Virus record (IMG/VR): IMGVR_UViG_3300032057_000001
Location: 1-31,624 of that record
Strand: one strand, 5' to 3'
DNA from: a virus
DNA: 31,624 bases
The notes under the pieces are model-generated. The model saw nothing but the letters and a program-made list of their open reading frames with translations, was not told where the DNA came from and did no database searches. The position numbers were made by a program, and so were the translations under genes. Each line of letters begins with the position of its first letter. Position 1 is the first letter of the stretch. This document shows positions 7,981 to 13,588 of the stretch, in pieces.

Positions 7981-8188
7981 TTCTTTTCACCTCCACATTA
8001 CCAGACCAATCCTCAACCTTCTCAGACACTTCGTGGATGATTAAATCCATCTTGCCATCACGATAAGTGATGATGGCTTTGCCAAAGCCATTTCTCGCTA
8101 CGACCTCCAAGTGATCTAAAAACTGCTCTAACTGCCGTTCGTCAAATAGCAACCAAAGTCTGTTCAGGATGTCTTCTACGTCACTCAT
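7973..8188 (-). CDS. Unknown small early protein (71 residues)
   Basis: The protein is acidic at the N-terminus with a helical start (VEDILNRLWLLFDERQLEQFLDHLE) and then strand-like segments (GKAIITYRDGKMDLIIHEV). The ribosome site AAAAAGGTGAGCGA precedes ATG 8188; nearly the same leader sequence precedes the gene at 8642, so the two leaders may be duplicated. It overlaps the next gene by 8 bases. No function is assigned. Confidence 0.7.
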   Translation of the reverse strand: MSDVEDILNRLWLLFDERQLEQFLDHLEVVARNGFGKAIITYRDGKMDLIIHEVSEKVEDWSGNVEVKRNV

Positions 8189-8207
8189 TCGCTCACCTTT
8201 TTATTAT

Positions 8208-8642
8208 TTACTCTGAACGGTATCGGAACATGCGGGCCCGTGCTCTTTCCACGATGCAGTCAATTGCTTCTCGGATGTCACAACTTTCATATGCCCCGCC
8301 TGTCACGTCAGAGTAGACTAAAATCCGGACCTCCTCTTCGCCGATTTCCACGTACGCCGTGGGGTCTCGATGAAGGCGCACCATGTCCGGCAATTTGTCT
8401 ATCAGCAGATACGCGTTTTCGTCGACGACTTCGATGACATCTTGGGGCAAATCTTCCGCATAGTAGACTTTGATGTTCAAGCTTTCGGGTTTGTACTCTA
8501 TGCGGCAGATTTCAGAATCCAGCTTGCTCATATACTCGATCTTTTGCTGAATTCTGATGTTTTCGAGCTTAACCACGAGATACCGTCTAAGATCGATACT
8601 GACGTTTCTCGGCAGGAGCAGCCTGGTTATGATGATAGCCAT
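8208..8642 (-). CDS. Unknown early protein (144 residues)
   Basis: The protein is a mixed alpha/beta chain (MAIIITRLLLPRNVSIDLRR, IEVVDENAYLLIDKLPDMV, EVRILVYSDVTGG) with a helical, arginine-rich C-terminus (IVERARARMFRYRSE). It has no cysteine motif and no membrane segment. The gene lies immediately downstream of the larger 36-bp repeat cluster, so its expression may be set by whatever binds there. No family was recognised. Confidence 0.72.
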   Translation of the reverse strand: MAIIITRLLLPRNVSIDLRRYLVVKLENIRIQQKIEYMSKLDSEICRIEYKPESLNIKVYYAEDLPQDVIEVVDENAYLLIDKLPDMVRLHRDPTAYVEIGEEEVRILVYSDVTGGAYESCDIREAIDCIVERARARMFRYRSE

Positions 8643-8659
8643 GTCAACATCCTTCGCTC

Positions 8660-8835
8660 ACCTTTTTGTTATTCATTTTGACTCATGGCTCGCTTCGCTT
8701 GAATGGTTTTCACGGTTACAATGGCTCGCTTTTGGACAATGGTTTCCATTGTTGAAACGGCTCGCTCACATTCGGTTTTCTTTTGGAGGATGGCTCGCTC
8801 ACTTTACGGTTTCCTGTTAGGAGAAACGGCTCGCT
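8660..8835. repeat. Bipartite ~36-bp repeat cluster B (5-6 units)
   Basis: On the plus strand GGCTCGCT begins at 8687, 8723, 8759, 8792 and 8828 (spacings 36, 36, 33, 36). A second box of GGTTTTC type lies 15-18 bases after each (8705, 8741, 8774, 8808, 8846). A degenerate sixth copy (TTCGCTCACC, from 8653) keeps the 36-base spacing and merges with the ribosome site of the next gene. The rest of each unit differs. Most of the cluster is the only non-coding space between the genes at 9076-8804 and 8642-8208. It is either an array of protein-binding sites or an RNA-level element. Confidence 0.85.
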
Positions 8836-9076
8836 CATACAAATTGGATTGCTCAGGAGCTTTGGCTGATGGGTAATTTCCGACATCGGAATATTTGAGC
8901 AACTTATAGAGTAAAGTTTCAATCAAATCTTCCGCATACGCCATACCCCTGGCTATTCCCAGATTGTATGCTATTGCCAGTTCGCTTGAGCATCTTTCAA
9001 CTTCTGCTCTTACAGACTTCTTTTCTTCTTTGATGTCCTCAAGTATCCGTTTAATTTCATCAGTAATATTCATCAT
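8804..9076 (-). CDS. Unknown helical protein (90 residues) between two repeat clusters
   Basis: The N-terminal half is a charged amphipathic helix (DEIKRILEDIKEEKKSVRAE) likely to form a coiled coil. The middle (AIAYNLGIARGMAYAEDLIE) is helical, and the tail ends YERAVSPNRKP. The 3' end of the gene contains one copy of the 36-bp repeat. The gene is flanked on both sides by clusters of the same repeat, so it could encode the protein that binds them; that is inference. The ribosome site is GGAAGGTAG. Confidence 0.72.
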   Translation of the reverse strand: MMNITDEIKRILEDIKEEKKSVRAEVERCSSELAIAYNLGIARGMAYAEDLIETLLYKLLKYSDVGNYPSAKAPEQSNLYERAVSPNRKP

Positions 9077-9126
9077 TTTTTCTACCTTCCTTTTCGATTC
9101 TGACTACTGGGCTACTCATTACTTTT

Positions 9127-9206
9127 AGCTCGCTAAAGTAAATTGGTTTTCTCTTTAAGTAAGGCTCGCTTCAATCTTATGGTCATCTCGCTCAGAGTGG
9201 CTCGCT
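9127..9206. repeat. Bipartite ~36-bp repeat cluster A (3 units)
   Basis: GGCTCGCT or a one-base variant begins at 9127, 9163 and 9199, again 36 bases apart, and GGTTTTC/GGTCAT boxes lie 18 bases after the first two. An additional CTCGCT sits at 9187. The cluster fills most of the 147-base gap between the IS110-like gene and the 90-residue gene. It shares both spacing and core with cluster B, 300 bases away. Confidence 0.8.
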
Positions 9207-9223
9207 TGTTTATGGTGGGATTA

Positions 9224-9934
9224 TCAAGTCTTACGGCTAATCCACCCGAATTCTTCGGGGGTGTAAATGTTGTGATGTCCATTCTCGCCGGCAATCCAGG
9301 GGGAGGTAACCGGCAATCCGTCAATCGTTCGCCAAATAAGCCAAAGATGCGCCAGCCAGATTTTGATCATCTTGCGCATGGCTGCATTGTGGATATGCGC
9401 CCGTGTCCAATCTGGTCGGTTGTTCTGGTAATAGGCTTTTGCACGGTCGTATATCTCACGGTACGGCGATCGACTGCGAAGAAATGATGTGCCGATCAGG
9501 TAACAAGTCGTCTTTAGACGCTGGTTATAGTGCAGCTTCTCACCCTTGCGTGGCATTTCCCGCCGGCCGTCAATCACCGCAAAGCCGGCATAGCGCCATA
9601 GTGCGCTGATGGTGTCGGCTTTTTCGATGTCAACCATTACCGCAACCTTAAGCGCCAGCGTCTTCCCTACGCCTCTTACTTTTGTCATGTACTCAACAAT
9701 CGGAAAATCATCCGCCAGTTCATCCAAAGCCGAATCTAATTCTTTTTCCATGTCGAGAAATAACTTGTAATATTTCTCGATATAGTATCGGTAATCAGAT
9801 TTATCTGTGCCTCGATCAATAGCATTGAGACGATTTTCAAACTGGATACGCGTTTTTTGCACGACCCGATCGCGCAAATCGACTAACGCGCGGGCTAGCT
9901 TGTTTGTTGTGTCTTTTGTTATTGTGCTTTTCAT
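9224..9934 (-). CDS. Solitary IS110-type transposase C-terminal domain protein
   Basis: The 236-residue protein has a long helical region (about 1-90) that corresponds to the coiled coil of IS110 transposases. A helix-hairpin-helix follows (VRGVGKTLALKVAVMV), then the Transposase_20 fold (ALWRYAGFAV; NQRLKTTCYLIGTSFLR; RKMIKIWLAHLWLIW). The N-terminal RuvC-like DEDD nuclease of IS110 enzymes is absent. Where the catalytic serine normally stands (STGG-like) this protein has VIDGRR. It therefore looks like a DNA- or RNA-binding derivative, not an active recombinase. ATG 9934 is chosen for its GGAGG site; the frame also runs upstream into the methyltransferase stub. No IS ends are visible. Confidence 0.82.
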   Translation of the reverse strand: MKSTITKDTTNKLARALVDLRDRVVQKTRIQFENRLNAIDRGTDKSDYRYYIEKYYKLFLDMEKELDSALDELADDFPIVEYMTKVRGVGKTLALKVAVMVDIEKADTISALWRYAGFAVIDGRREMPRKGEKLHYNQRLKTTCYLIGTSFLRSRSPYREIYDRAKAYYQNNRPDWTRAHIHNAAMRKMIKIWLAHLWLIWRTIDGLPVTSPWIAGENGHHNIYTPEEFGWISRKT

Positions 9935-10030
9935 CGTTCCTCCTAACCGATTACAACTTTTATTACTACTTCGGCAAGACATAGCCAGTTTTACGCCACC
10001 ACAACCACAAAACAAGTCTAGTGCCAGCAT
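9935..10030 (-). pseudogene. 5' stub of a cytosine-C5 DNA methyltransferase
   Basis: Directly after the XF1762 gene, an ATG (overlapping no coding base, stop TGA at 10031) begins MLALDLFCGCGGVK. This is the motif I (SAM-binding DLFxGxGG) with which Dcm-type methyltransferases start. After about 15 residues the resemblance ends, and the frame continues through the GGAGG site of the IS110-like gene. No other methyltransferase motif (PC, ENV) follows. It seems to be the remains of a deleted or replaced gene. Confidence 0.65.
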
Positions 10031-10495
10031 TCAGCTATCGGTTTCAACGCCGATCGACCATAGGGTTTTCTGCCCAACTGGATGTCTATCCACCCGCGGC
10101 CTTGACTTTCGGCTCCACGTTCCACCCCTTGTTTGATATAAAACATTCCAACCAGCAGCCTTAAGCGATGTCCCTAACTCCTCAACTAGAGTGTAGGTGA
10201 TCAAACGCTTGTATCCCATCGCTCGCGCTGCCCGCCAGGCCGCAGCGTATAACATGCTAGCCGCGTTACGCGTGCCATCGGTACAGCAACGCGTTACCTC
10301 AAGCGTCCAGCCATCGTCAAAATAACGCGCTACAGGCCGGCCAACTGTAACAACGCCGACAACTTTTTCGCCATCATTCACCGCAATCCCAAACTTCCAT
10401 CCCTGCGGTGGAGGGTGATGGCGATGGTACTGATGGATGAATTCACAGGCTTCAACATAGCTGATAGGCTGGAGTTCCAGCTTTATCTCTGACAC
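10031..10495 (-). CDS. XF1762-family protein (GNAT-like fold)
   Basis: The 154-residue protein is typical of a phage family named after Xylella XF1762. The family signature is clear: PISYVEACEFIHQYHRHHPP at the N-terminus, GVVTVGRPVARYFDDG, EVTRCCTDGTRNAASMLYAA, and GYKRLITYTL near 105. The pattern resembles acetyltransferases, but the substrate is unknown. In many phages it sits with DNA modification genes, as with the methyltransferase stub here. GTG 10495 is preferred over the upstream ATG because GGGGGAGG lies 6 bases before it. Confidence 0.88.
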   Translation of the reverse strand: MSEIKLELQPISYVEACEFIHQYHRHHPPPQGWKFGIAVNDGEKVVGVVTVGRPVARYFDDGWTLEVTRCCTDGTRNAASMLYAAAWRAARAMGYKRLITYTLVEELGTSLKAAGWNVLYQTRGGTWSRKSRPRVDRHPVGQKTLWSIGVETDS

Positions 10496-10496
10496 T

Positions 10497-10610
10497 TCAT
10501 TCCTCCCCCAACTCCTCAATTTTGAAGAGACCCCAGCCGAGACCGGCAGAGTTTTTGCTGTCCGGCAGGCCTTCGCCGATGCCGATTTGCAAGATCAATT
10601 GGCACAACAT
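10497..10610 (-). CDS. Possible small protein (37 residues)
   Basis: The short frame from ATG 10610 encodes a glycine-rich peptide (MLCQLILQIGIGEGLPDSKN, then AGLGWGLFKIEELGEE). Its stop falls one base before the GTG of the XF1762 gene, and its 3' end supplies that gene's ribosome site. Support is limited to tight packing and a weak GGAAAG site. Another overlapping frame, beginning MYAWKVENVV, has a better AGGAGG site but an unlikely arginine-rich end. Confidence 0.4.
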   Translation of the reverse strand: MLCQLILQIGIGEGLPDSKNSAGLGWGLFKIEELGEE

Positions 10611-10645
10611 TTTCTACTTTCCATGCGTACATAGACATCCTCCTG

Positions 10646-10729
10646 CTATTTTTTCACTAAAGTCCAGATCAAAACCAGGATGAAAAACACCAGCGTAAAG
10701 TAAGTCCCGTAAATCAATATTGTTTCCAT
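10646..10729 (-). CDS. Tiny membrane protein (27 residues)
   Basis: METILIYGTYFTLVFFILVL continues IWTLVKK: one membrane-spanning helix with a lysine tail. A GGAGG site stands 7 bases before ATG 10729 and lies inside the end of the upstream tiny membrane gene, overlapping its last codons. Its function is unknown; it could be a membrane or superinfection-exclusion peptide. Confidence 0.6.
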   Translation of the reverse strand: METILIYGTYFTLVFFILVLIWTLVKK

Positions 10730-10845
10730 CGCTCATCCTCCTCCAAAACACTATCGGCCCATGAAGCAACCACGCACAGAGAAAAGATAAACACAATGAC
10801 ACTCACAATCAAAGCTGTCACTAACAGATAGATGACAAATGTCAT
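10714..10845 (-). CDS. Small membrane protein (43 residues)
   Basis: MTFVIYLLVTALIVSVIVFI forms the start of one long hydrophobic helix, followed by an acidic cytoplasmic-type tail (DSVLEEDERWKQY). A GGAGGTG site precedes ATG 10845 by 3 bases, and the start overlaps nothing upstream except the end of the replication gene region. The gene overlaps the next tiny membrane gene by 16 bases in another frame. Function is unknown. Confidence 0.65.
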   Translation of the reverse strand: MTFVIYLLVTALIVSVIVFIFSLCVVASWADSVLEEDERWKQY

Positions 10846-10847
10846 AT

Positions 10848-11780
10848 TCACCTCCATTGCCTCGAATAAATCGATAAATCCTGAACTTCTTGCCTGCTAT
10901 CGCCGGCCATTGCCCATTCGAGCCAGCCAACGCTCAAAGGGCTGTAATGCTTGCCGTTTTTTCCGCGCTGTTTTTTCCAACGCTCAAAGTACGGCGTTAG
11001 ATACGCTATTAGTGCCTCTTTGGTCGGATATTTAGACCTCAATGCCAGAATAATCTCGGTTGCCGGTGCGCGGATAGATGGCGGCATAGCCGGCATTTTC
11101 GTTACGCCGATATAAACCTCTTCGGCAAAAAGGGCTTCGGGGTATTCCTGCATAGCTGTAATAGCCATTGCAGTTTCAACCGGCGAAAAAGCAGGCGGAG
11201 AAGTAGCAGAAGCAGCAGCAGTTGCAGAAGCGTTGCGCGTTGATCTTTCTGCTTCTGCTTCTGCTTCTGTATCTATCTCTTCTGCTTCTGTTAATCTAAT
11301 CTTTTTAATCTGCAAAACGTTTTGTTGCAATTGCGTTGCGTCGCCGTTGCAATCGCGTTGCGCGTCTGCAACGTTTTCGTTGCATTCGCGTTGCATTTGC
11401 GTTGCAGTCCCGTTGCGCTTGGATTTAGACAACGTTTCACCGTATTGCGCTTTGCGTTGCGATTCACGATAACGCCTTGAGCGATCGGTGTTACTTAGGG
11501 GTGCTTGCCGTTTGACAAAATTGACCACATACCAATAGCCTTCTTCCTCATCGTATGCGATGATACCGGTTTTGGCTATCTCTTCCAGATCGGCTTCCAA
11601 TTCCTCTTCCTTCAAGCGCAGTATCCAAGCCATCTGCTTTACATCAGGAAGTTCGCCGGTTTCGCCATTCCGACCGGCAATCAAAAACAGTTCAATCGTA
11701 CGTCTCCACAACCGATCGGGAAGCGTGGCGATCTTTGGGTCATCCAATATTTCGTGGTACAGCTTAATCCAGTAACTCAT
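10848..11780 (-). CDS. Replication initiator with internal origin-like repeats
   Basis: The 310-residue protein has an N-terminal winged-helix module (about 1-110: MSYWIKLYHEILDDPKIATL, RLWRRTIELFLIAG, WYVVNFVKRQ) like phage replisome organisers. A low-complexity linker follows (about 112-205, rich in Gln, Asn, Glu and Ala). The C-terminal helical domain ends in GKHYSPLSVGWLEWAMAGD, a pattern found at the end of phage replication proteins. The linker is encoded by phased 11-bp repeats beside AT-rich DNA, the same arrangement as lambda gene O, where the origin lies inside the initiator gene. No helicase loader follows, so its partner should be a host helicase. The exact family is not certain. 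Confidence 0.8.
   Translation of the reverse strand: MSYWIKLYHEILDDPKIATLPDRLWRRTIELFLIAGRNGETGELPDVKQMAWILRLKEEELEADLEEIAKTGIIAYDEEEGYWYVVNFVKRQAPLSNTDRSRRYRESQRKAQYGETLSKSKRNGTATQMQRECNENVADAQRDCNGDATQLQQNVLQIKKIRLTEAEEIDTEAEAEAERSTRNASATAAASATSPPAFSPVETAMAITAMQEYPEALFAEEVYIGVTKMPAMPPSIRAPATEIILALRSKYPTKEALIAYLTPYFERWKKQRGKNGKHYSPLSVGWLEWAMAGDSRQEVQDLSIYSRQWR
11246..11290. repeat. CTTCTG hexamer tract
   Basis: CTTCTG is repeated three times in tandem and then twice more after TATCTATCT. The minus strand is almost all purine except for periodic C, and it encodes alternating Glu-Ala in the initiator linker. It adjoins the AT-rich region and the iterons. A complementary AGAAGCAG-rich stretch lies at 11204-11231 and could pair with it. 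Confidence 0.75.
11324..11422. repeat. Nine 11-bp iterons: candidate replication origin
   Basis: GTTGC starts at 11324, 11335, 11346, 11357, 11379, 11390, 11401 and 11412, and the inverted form GCAAC sits at 11368. All nine are exactly 11 bases apart, so all face the same side of the helix. The unit consensus is GTTGCANTCGC. Outlying copies occur at 11221, 11232 and 11456. An AT-rich stretch (11291-11323) borders the array as a possible unwinding element. Eleven is not a multiple of 3, so the protein repeats only every 33 bases. Confidence 0.85.
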
Positions 11781-11968
11781 CGCTCCACCTCGTAACCAAT
11801 ACTCCTCAGCAAGTCTATTGCCATTTCGAGTTTGCGCGGACGTTCCTCTTCGGGAATTGCCGCAAGGTTTACCAGCATCCTGCCATCGCTAGATTTGATA
11901 TAGCAATCCCCCTCAACTTTCGCTATTTTCTTCTTTTTCTGTGGCGTTTGATTGACTTTCATCATCAT
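11777..11968 (-). CDS. Small basic unknown protein (61-63 residues)
   Basis: A lysine-rich start (NQTPQKKKKIAKVEGD) leads into a short alpha/beta domain (CYIKSSDGRMLVNLAAIPEE, ERPRKLEMAIDLLRSIGYEV). Three ATG codons stand in tandem after AGGAG; the second or third (11965 or 11962) has the better spacing. It overlaps the DUF6011 gene by up to 56 bases and the replication gene by 4. It may be an accessory to replication, judged only by position. Confidence 0.7.
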   Translation of the reverse strand: MMMKVNQTPQKKKKIAKVEGDCYIKSSDGRMLVNLAAIPEEERPRKLEMAIDLLRSIGYEVER

Positions 11969-12173
11969 CTCTCCTGTTTACAGGCAATAGTTCACCGTCT
12001 TTTTTCAAGCCGATCAATTGCACGCGGCCATCCACGACTTTGTAAGCCGGTTTCGGTAAGACATGGCCGGCGCGGATCAGCTTGCCCCTGCATTCCGGAC
12101 CCATCCCGATTGCTATCGAGTATGGGTCGGTCAGCTTACGCCCGCAGCGCTTACATTTTGCGCTGGAGCTCAT
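11913..12173 (-). CDS. DUF6011-family zinc-binding protein
   Basis: The 86-residue protein has an N-terminal CKRCGRKLTDPYSIAIGMGP followed by ECRGK. The cysteines at 7, 10 and 28 with the GxGPxC turn are the signature of DUF6011, a small zinc knuckle common in phage early regions. The C-terminal half is acidic and probably flexible. The start overlaps the stop of the winged-helix gene (ATGA-type). The molecular function is unknown. Confidence 0.82.
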   Translation of the reverse strand: MSSSAKCKRCGRKLTDPYSIAIGMGPECRGKLIRAGHVLPKPAYKVVDGRVQLIGLKKDGELLPVNRRDDDESQSNATEKEENSES

Positions 12174-12577
12174 TTCAGCTCCAATTGTTTATCTTGGACG
12201 GGGATTTCGCTGGGGATTGACTTCATGTTCTTGATCTTTGCGATCAATAAATCAATTTTGTTGCGCCGACTGATTAACTCTGCCAGCATCGCCCGTTTGC
12301 CTTTTTCACTGACATCCAGGCGATATCCAGCTTTTCCAGAGGTTGACAAGATCGGCACACCCTTCTGACGCAAAGACTCAATAGCTTTTCTAACTTTGCG
12401 GTCTTTCGTGTCATTGTTCATCACCCGCGCCGGCCTGACCTCGCGAAACACAATCGCGACCAACTGTGGGCGGGTCAAGCCGTCAGGGTTTTTCGACAAC
12501 GCGTTGAACACGGATTTTTCCAAATCATCCAGTTCAACCTTGAGTTCCTTCAATAATTGCTCATAAACTTCGGTCAT
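12170..12577 (-). CDS. Winged-helix DNA-binding protein
   Basis: In this 135-residue protein, a helix-turn-helix followed by a wing is visible at about 20-95: ALSKNPDGLTRPQLVAIVF, KDRKVRKAIESLRQKGVPIL, and the wing STSGKAGYRLD. This is the pattern of phage-encoded winged-helix regulators and replication accessories. The C-terminal part is helical and basic. ATG 12577 is preferred over the upstream ATG because GAGAGGAG precedes it. It lies two genes upstream of the replication initiator. Confidence 0.78.
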   Translation of the reverse strand: MTEVYEQLLKELKVELDDLEKSVFNALSKNPDGLTRPQLVAIVFREVRPARVMNNDTKDRKVRKAIESLRQKGVPILSTSGKAGYRLDVSEKGKRAMLAELISRRNKIDLLIAKIKNMKSIPSEIPVQDKQLELK

Positions 12578-12770
12578 TGCTCCTCTCCAATTCAGAAACA
12601 ATCTTTTCTAAATCGTCAATCGCCTTGCGATAGCCAGCAAGATATTCACGATCTTCTGGCTCATCATAAAGATTCGCAAGATCACGAAAACACCGATTTA
12701 GGTAATCGACTAGTGCGCGTGGTAACGAATGCGCGCCCCTCGCTGGCTGAGATGTCAATGGTTTAAACAA
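12561..12770 (-). CDS. Unknown small helical protein; start uncertain
   Basis: The C-terminal 45 residues are clearly protein-like and helical (LVDYLNRCFRDLANLYDEPE, YRKAIDDLEKIVSELE). The frame is open to an ATG at 12842, but that would overlap the previous gene by 64 bases without a ribosome site. A TTG at 12770 just after the upstream stop, with AAGGGAAA upstream, is the more likely start (69 residues). No family was recognised. Confidence 0.55.
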   Translation of the reverse strand: MFKPLTSQPARGAHSLPRALVDYLNRCFRDLANLYDEPEDREYLAGYRKAIDDLEKIVSELERSNDRSL

Positions 12771-12778
12771 AATATTTC

Positions 12779-13069
12779 TTATGTTTCCCTTTCCGCCTCC
12801 TCGTAAATTAATAGCCGTGCGACATTGATATAAAAGCTCCAATTTGATGGGTCGCCATTAGATAAAATAGATACCCAAAGAGGGAGAATTTCGCGGGAAT
12901 AGCTAAGTACCAGATATCGCGCAGCGTAGATTGCTATTGGGTGCGGTGTATTAACAATAATTTCGCGCAAGTAATTCAGGCAATTATTTCTTTCGTGTTT
13001 TTCTGTATAGAAAAATATATCGTATAACACAAATTCTTCTGACGTATTTTCCTCCATCACTTCTGACAT
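12779..13069 (-). CDS. Unknown early protein (96 residues)
   Basis: An acidic start (MSEVMEENTSEEFVLYDIFF) leads into helices resembling a short HEAT-like fold (NYLREIIVNTPHPIAIYAAR, REILPLWVSILSNG). ATG 13069 is chosen because GGAGG lies 6 bases upstream; an upstream in-frame ATG at 13084 overlaps the previous stop but lacks spacing for that site. No function is assigned. Confidence 0.68.
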   Translation of the reverse strand: MSEVMEENTSEEFVLYDIFFYTEKHERNNCLNYLREIIVNTPHPIAIYAARYLVLSYSREILPLWVSILSNGDPSNWSFYINVARLLIYEEAERET

Positions 13070-13080
13070 ATCTTCCTCCT

Positions 13081-13293
13081 TCATGGTCTGGTTTGAGCAC
13101 CCTCACGCTCTAATAGGCGGAGGATGTTTTGAAACGAGTCCACAGCAATTGCAATTCGGCGAACGCGCTCAAGTTCGGTGTATTCACGCTCTTCAAGGAG
13201 CGGACGGATTGCCCGCAATCCGCGCGCTGCTTCTTCTGCCGCCCTGTCGCGTGCTTCCTTCGCCGAGTTGGGCCATTCACGCGGTCGTGTCAT
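13081..13293 (-). CDS. Unknown small helical protein (70 residues)
   Basis: The protein is strongly charged and almost entirely helical (AKEARDRAAEEAARGLRAI, ERVRRIAIAVDSFQNILRLL). ATG 13293 overlaps the end of the membrane-protein gene by 17 bases and has an AAGG site at 9 bases. A longer frame begins at 13350 but would bury more of the upstream gene. It may pair with the membrane protein upstream; no family was recognised. Confidence 0.62.
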   Translation of the reverse strand: MTRPREWPNSAKEARDRAAEEAARGLRAIRPLLEEREYTELERVRRIAIAVDSFQNILRLLEREGAQTRP

Positions 13294-13588
13294 CGATGAT
13301 CGCCTTCCTGGCTTCTTCTCTTGCCCGAACGTAACGGATAATTGAACCAACGATCATCGGCGTACCGCTTGCGGCAAAGGCAATAAGCGCCAGAACGGCA
13401 GCTTCGATATTGAGCATCGCCACACCGATTAGAGTAACAAAAACGCCGAAGGCAACAATCAAACTCATGTAGCCTTCGGCGTAACCTTTTCTGATTGCCC
13501 ACGCCACAAATTGGTTGTACAACACACCAAAAAGGGCGAGCGCAATCACGACCGAAATCGCGCCAGAATCAAACCGAATTTCAATCAT
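13277..13588 (-). CDS. Early membrane protein (three helices)
   Basis: The 103-residue protein has hydrophobic segments at about 9-30, 40-60 and 62-86, with a charged tail (RYVRAREEARKAIIDD). It is the second gene of the early operon; its ATG overlaps the stop of the Arc-like gene. Small multi-helix proteins expressed early in temperate phages often change the host envelope or exclude other phages, but that is only a possibility here. Confidence 0.7.
   Translation of the reverse strand: MIEIRFDSGAISVVIALALFGVLYNQFVAWAIRKGYAEGYMSLIVAFGVFVTLIGVAMLNIEAAVLALIAFAASGTPMIVGSIIRYVRAREEARKAIIDDTTA

Noticed and set aside
8716-8922. Open frame with SEP repeats across repeat cluster B
   Set aside because: It overlaps the 90-residue gene in another frame, has no ribosome site, and the same repeat in cluster A and in the last units runs into stop codons (SEPL-stop, SEP-stop), so coding is not the best explanation.
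8660-9206. CRISPR array reading of the regularly spaced repeats
   Set aside because: The conserved core is only 8 bases, the second box is degenerate, the space between is below usual spacer length, and no cas gene is present.
9224-10030. Inserted IS110 element
   Set aside because: The RuvC domain is missing, there are no recognisable element ends, and the gene has its own ribosome site in line with the early operon.
10832-10845. ATGACATTTGTCAT palindrome as a third operator
   Set aside because: The half-site resembles the operators, but the 2-base spacer differs from their 4 bases and it coincides with the first codons of a gene with a strong ribosome site.
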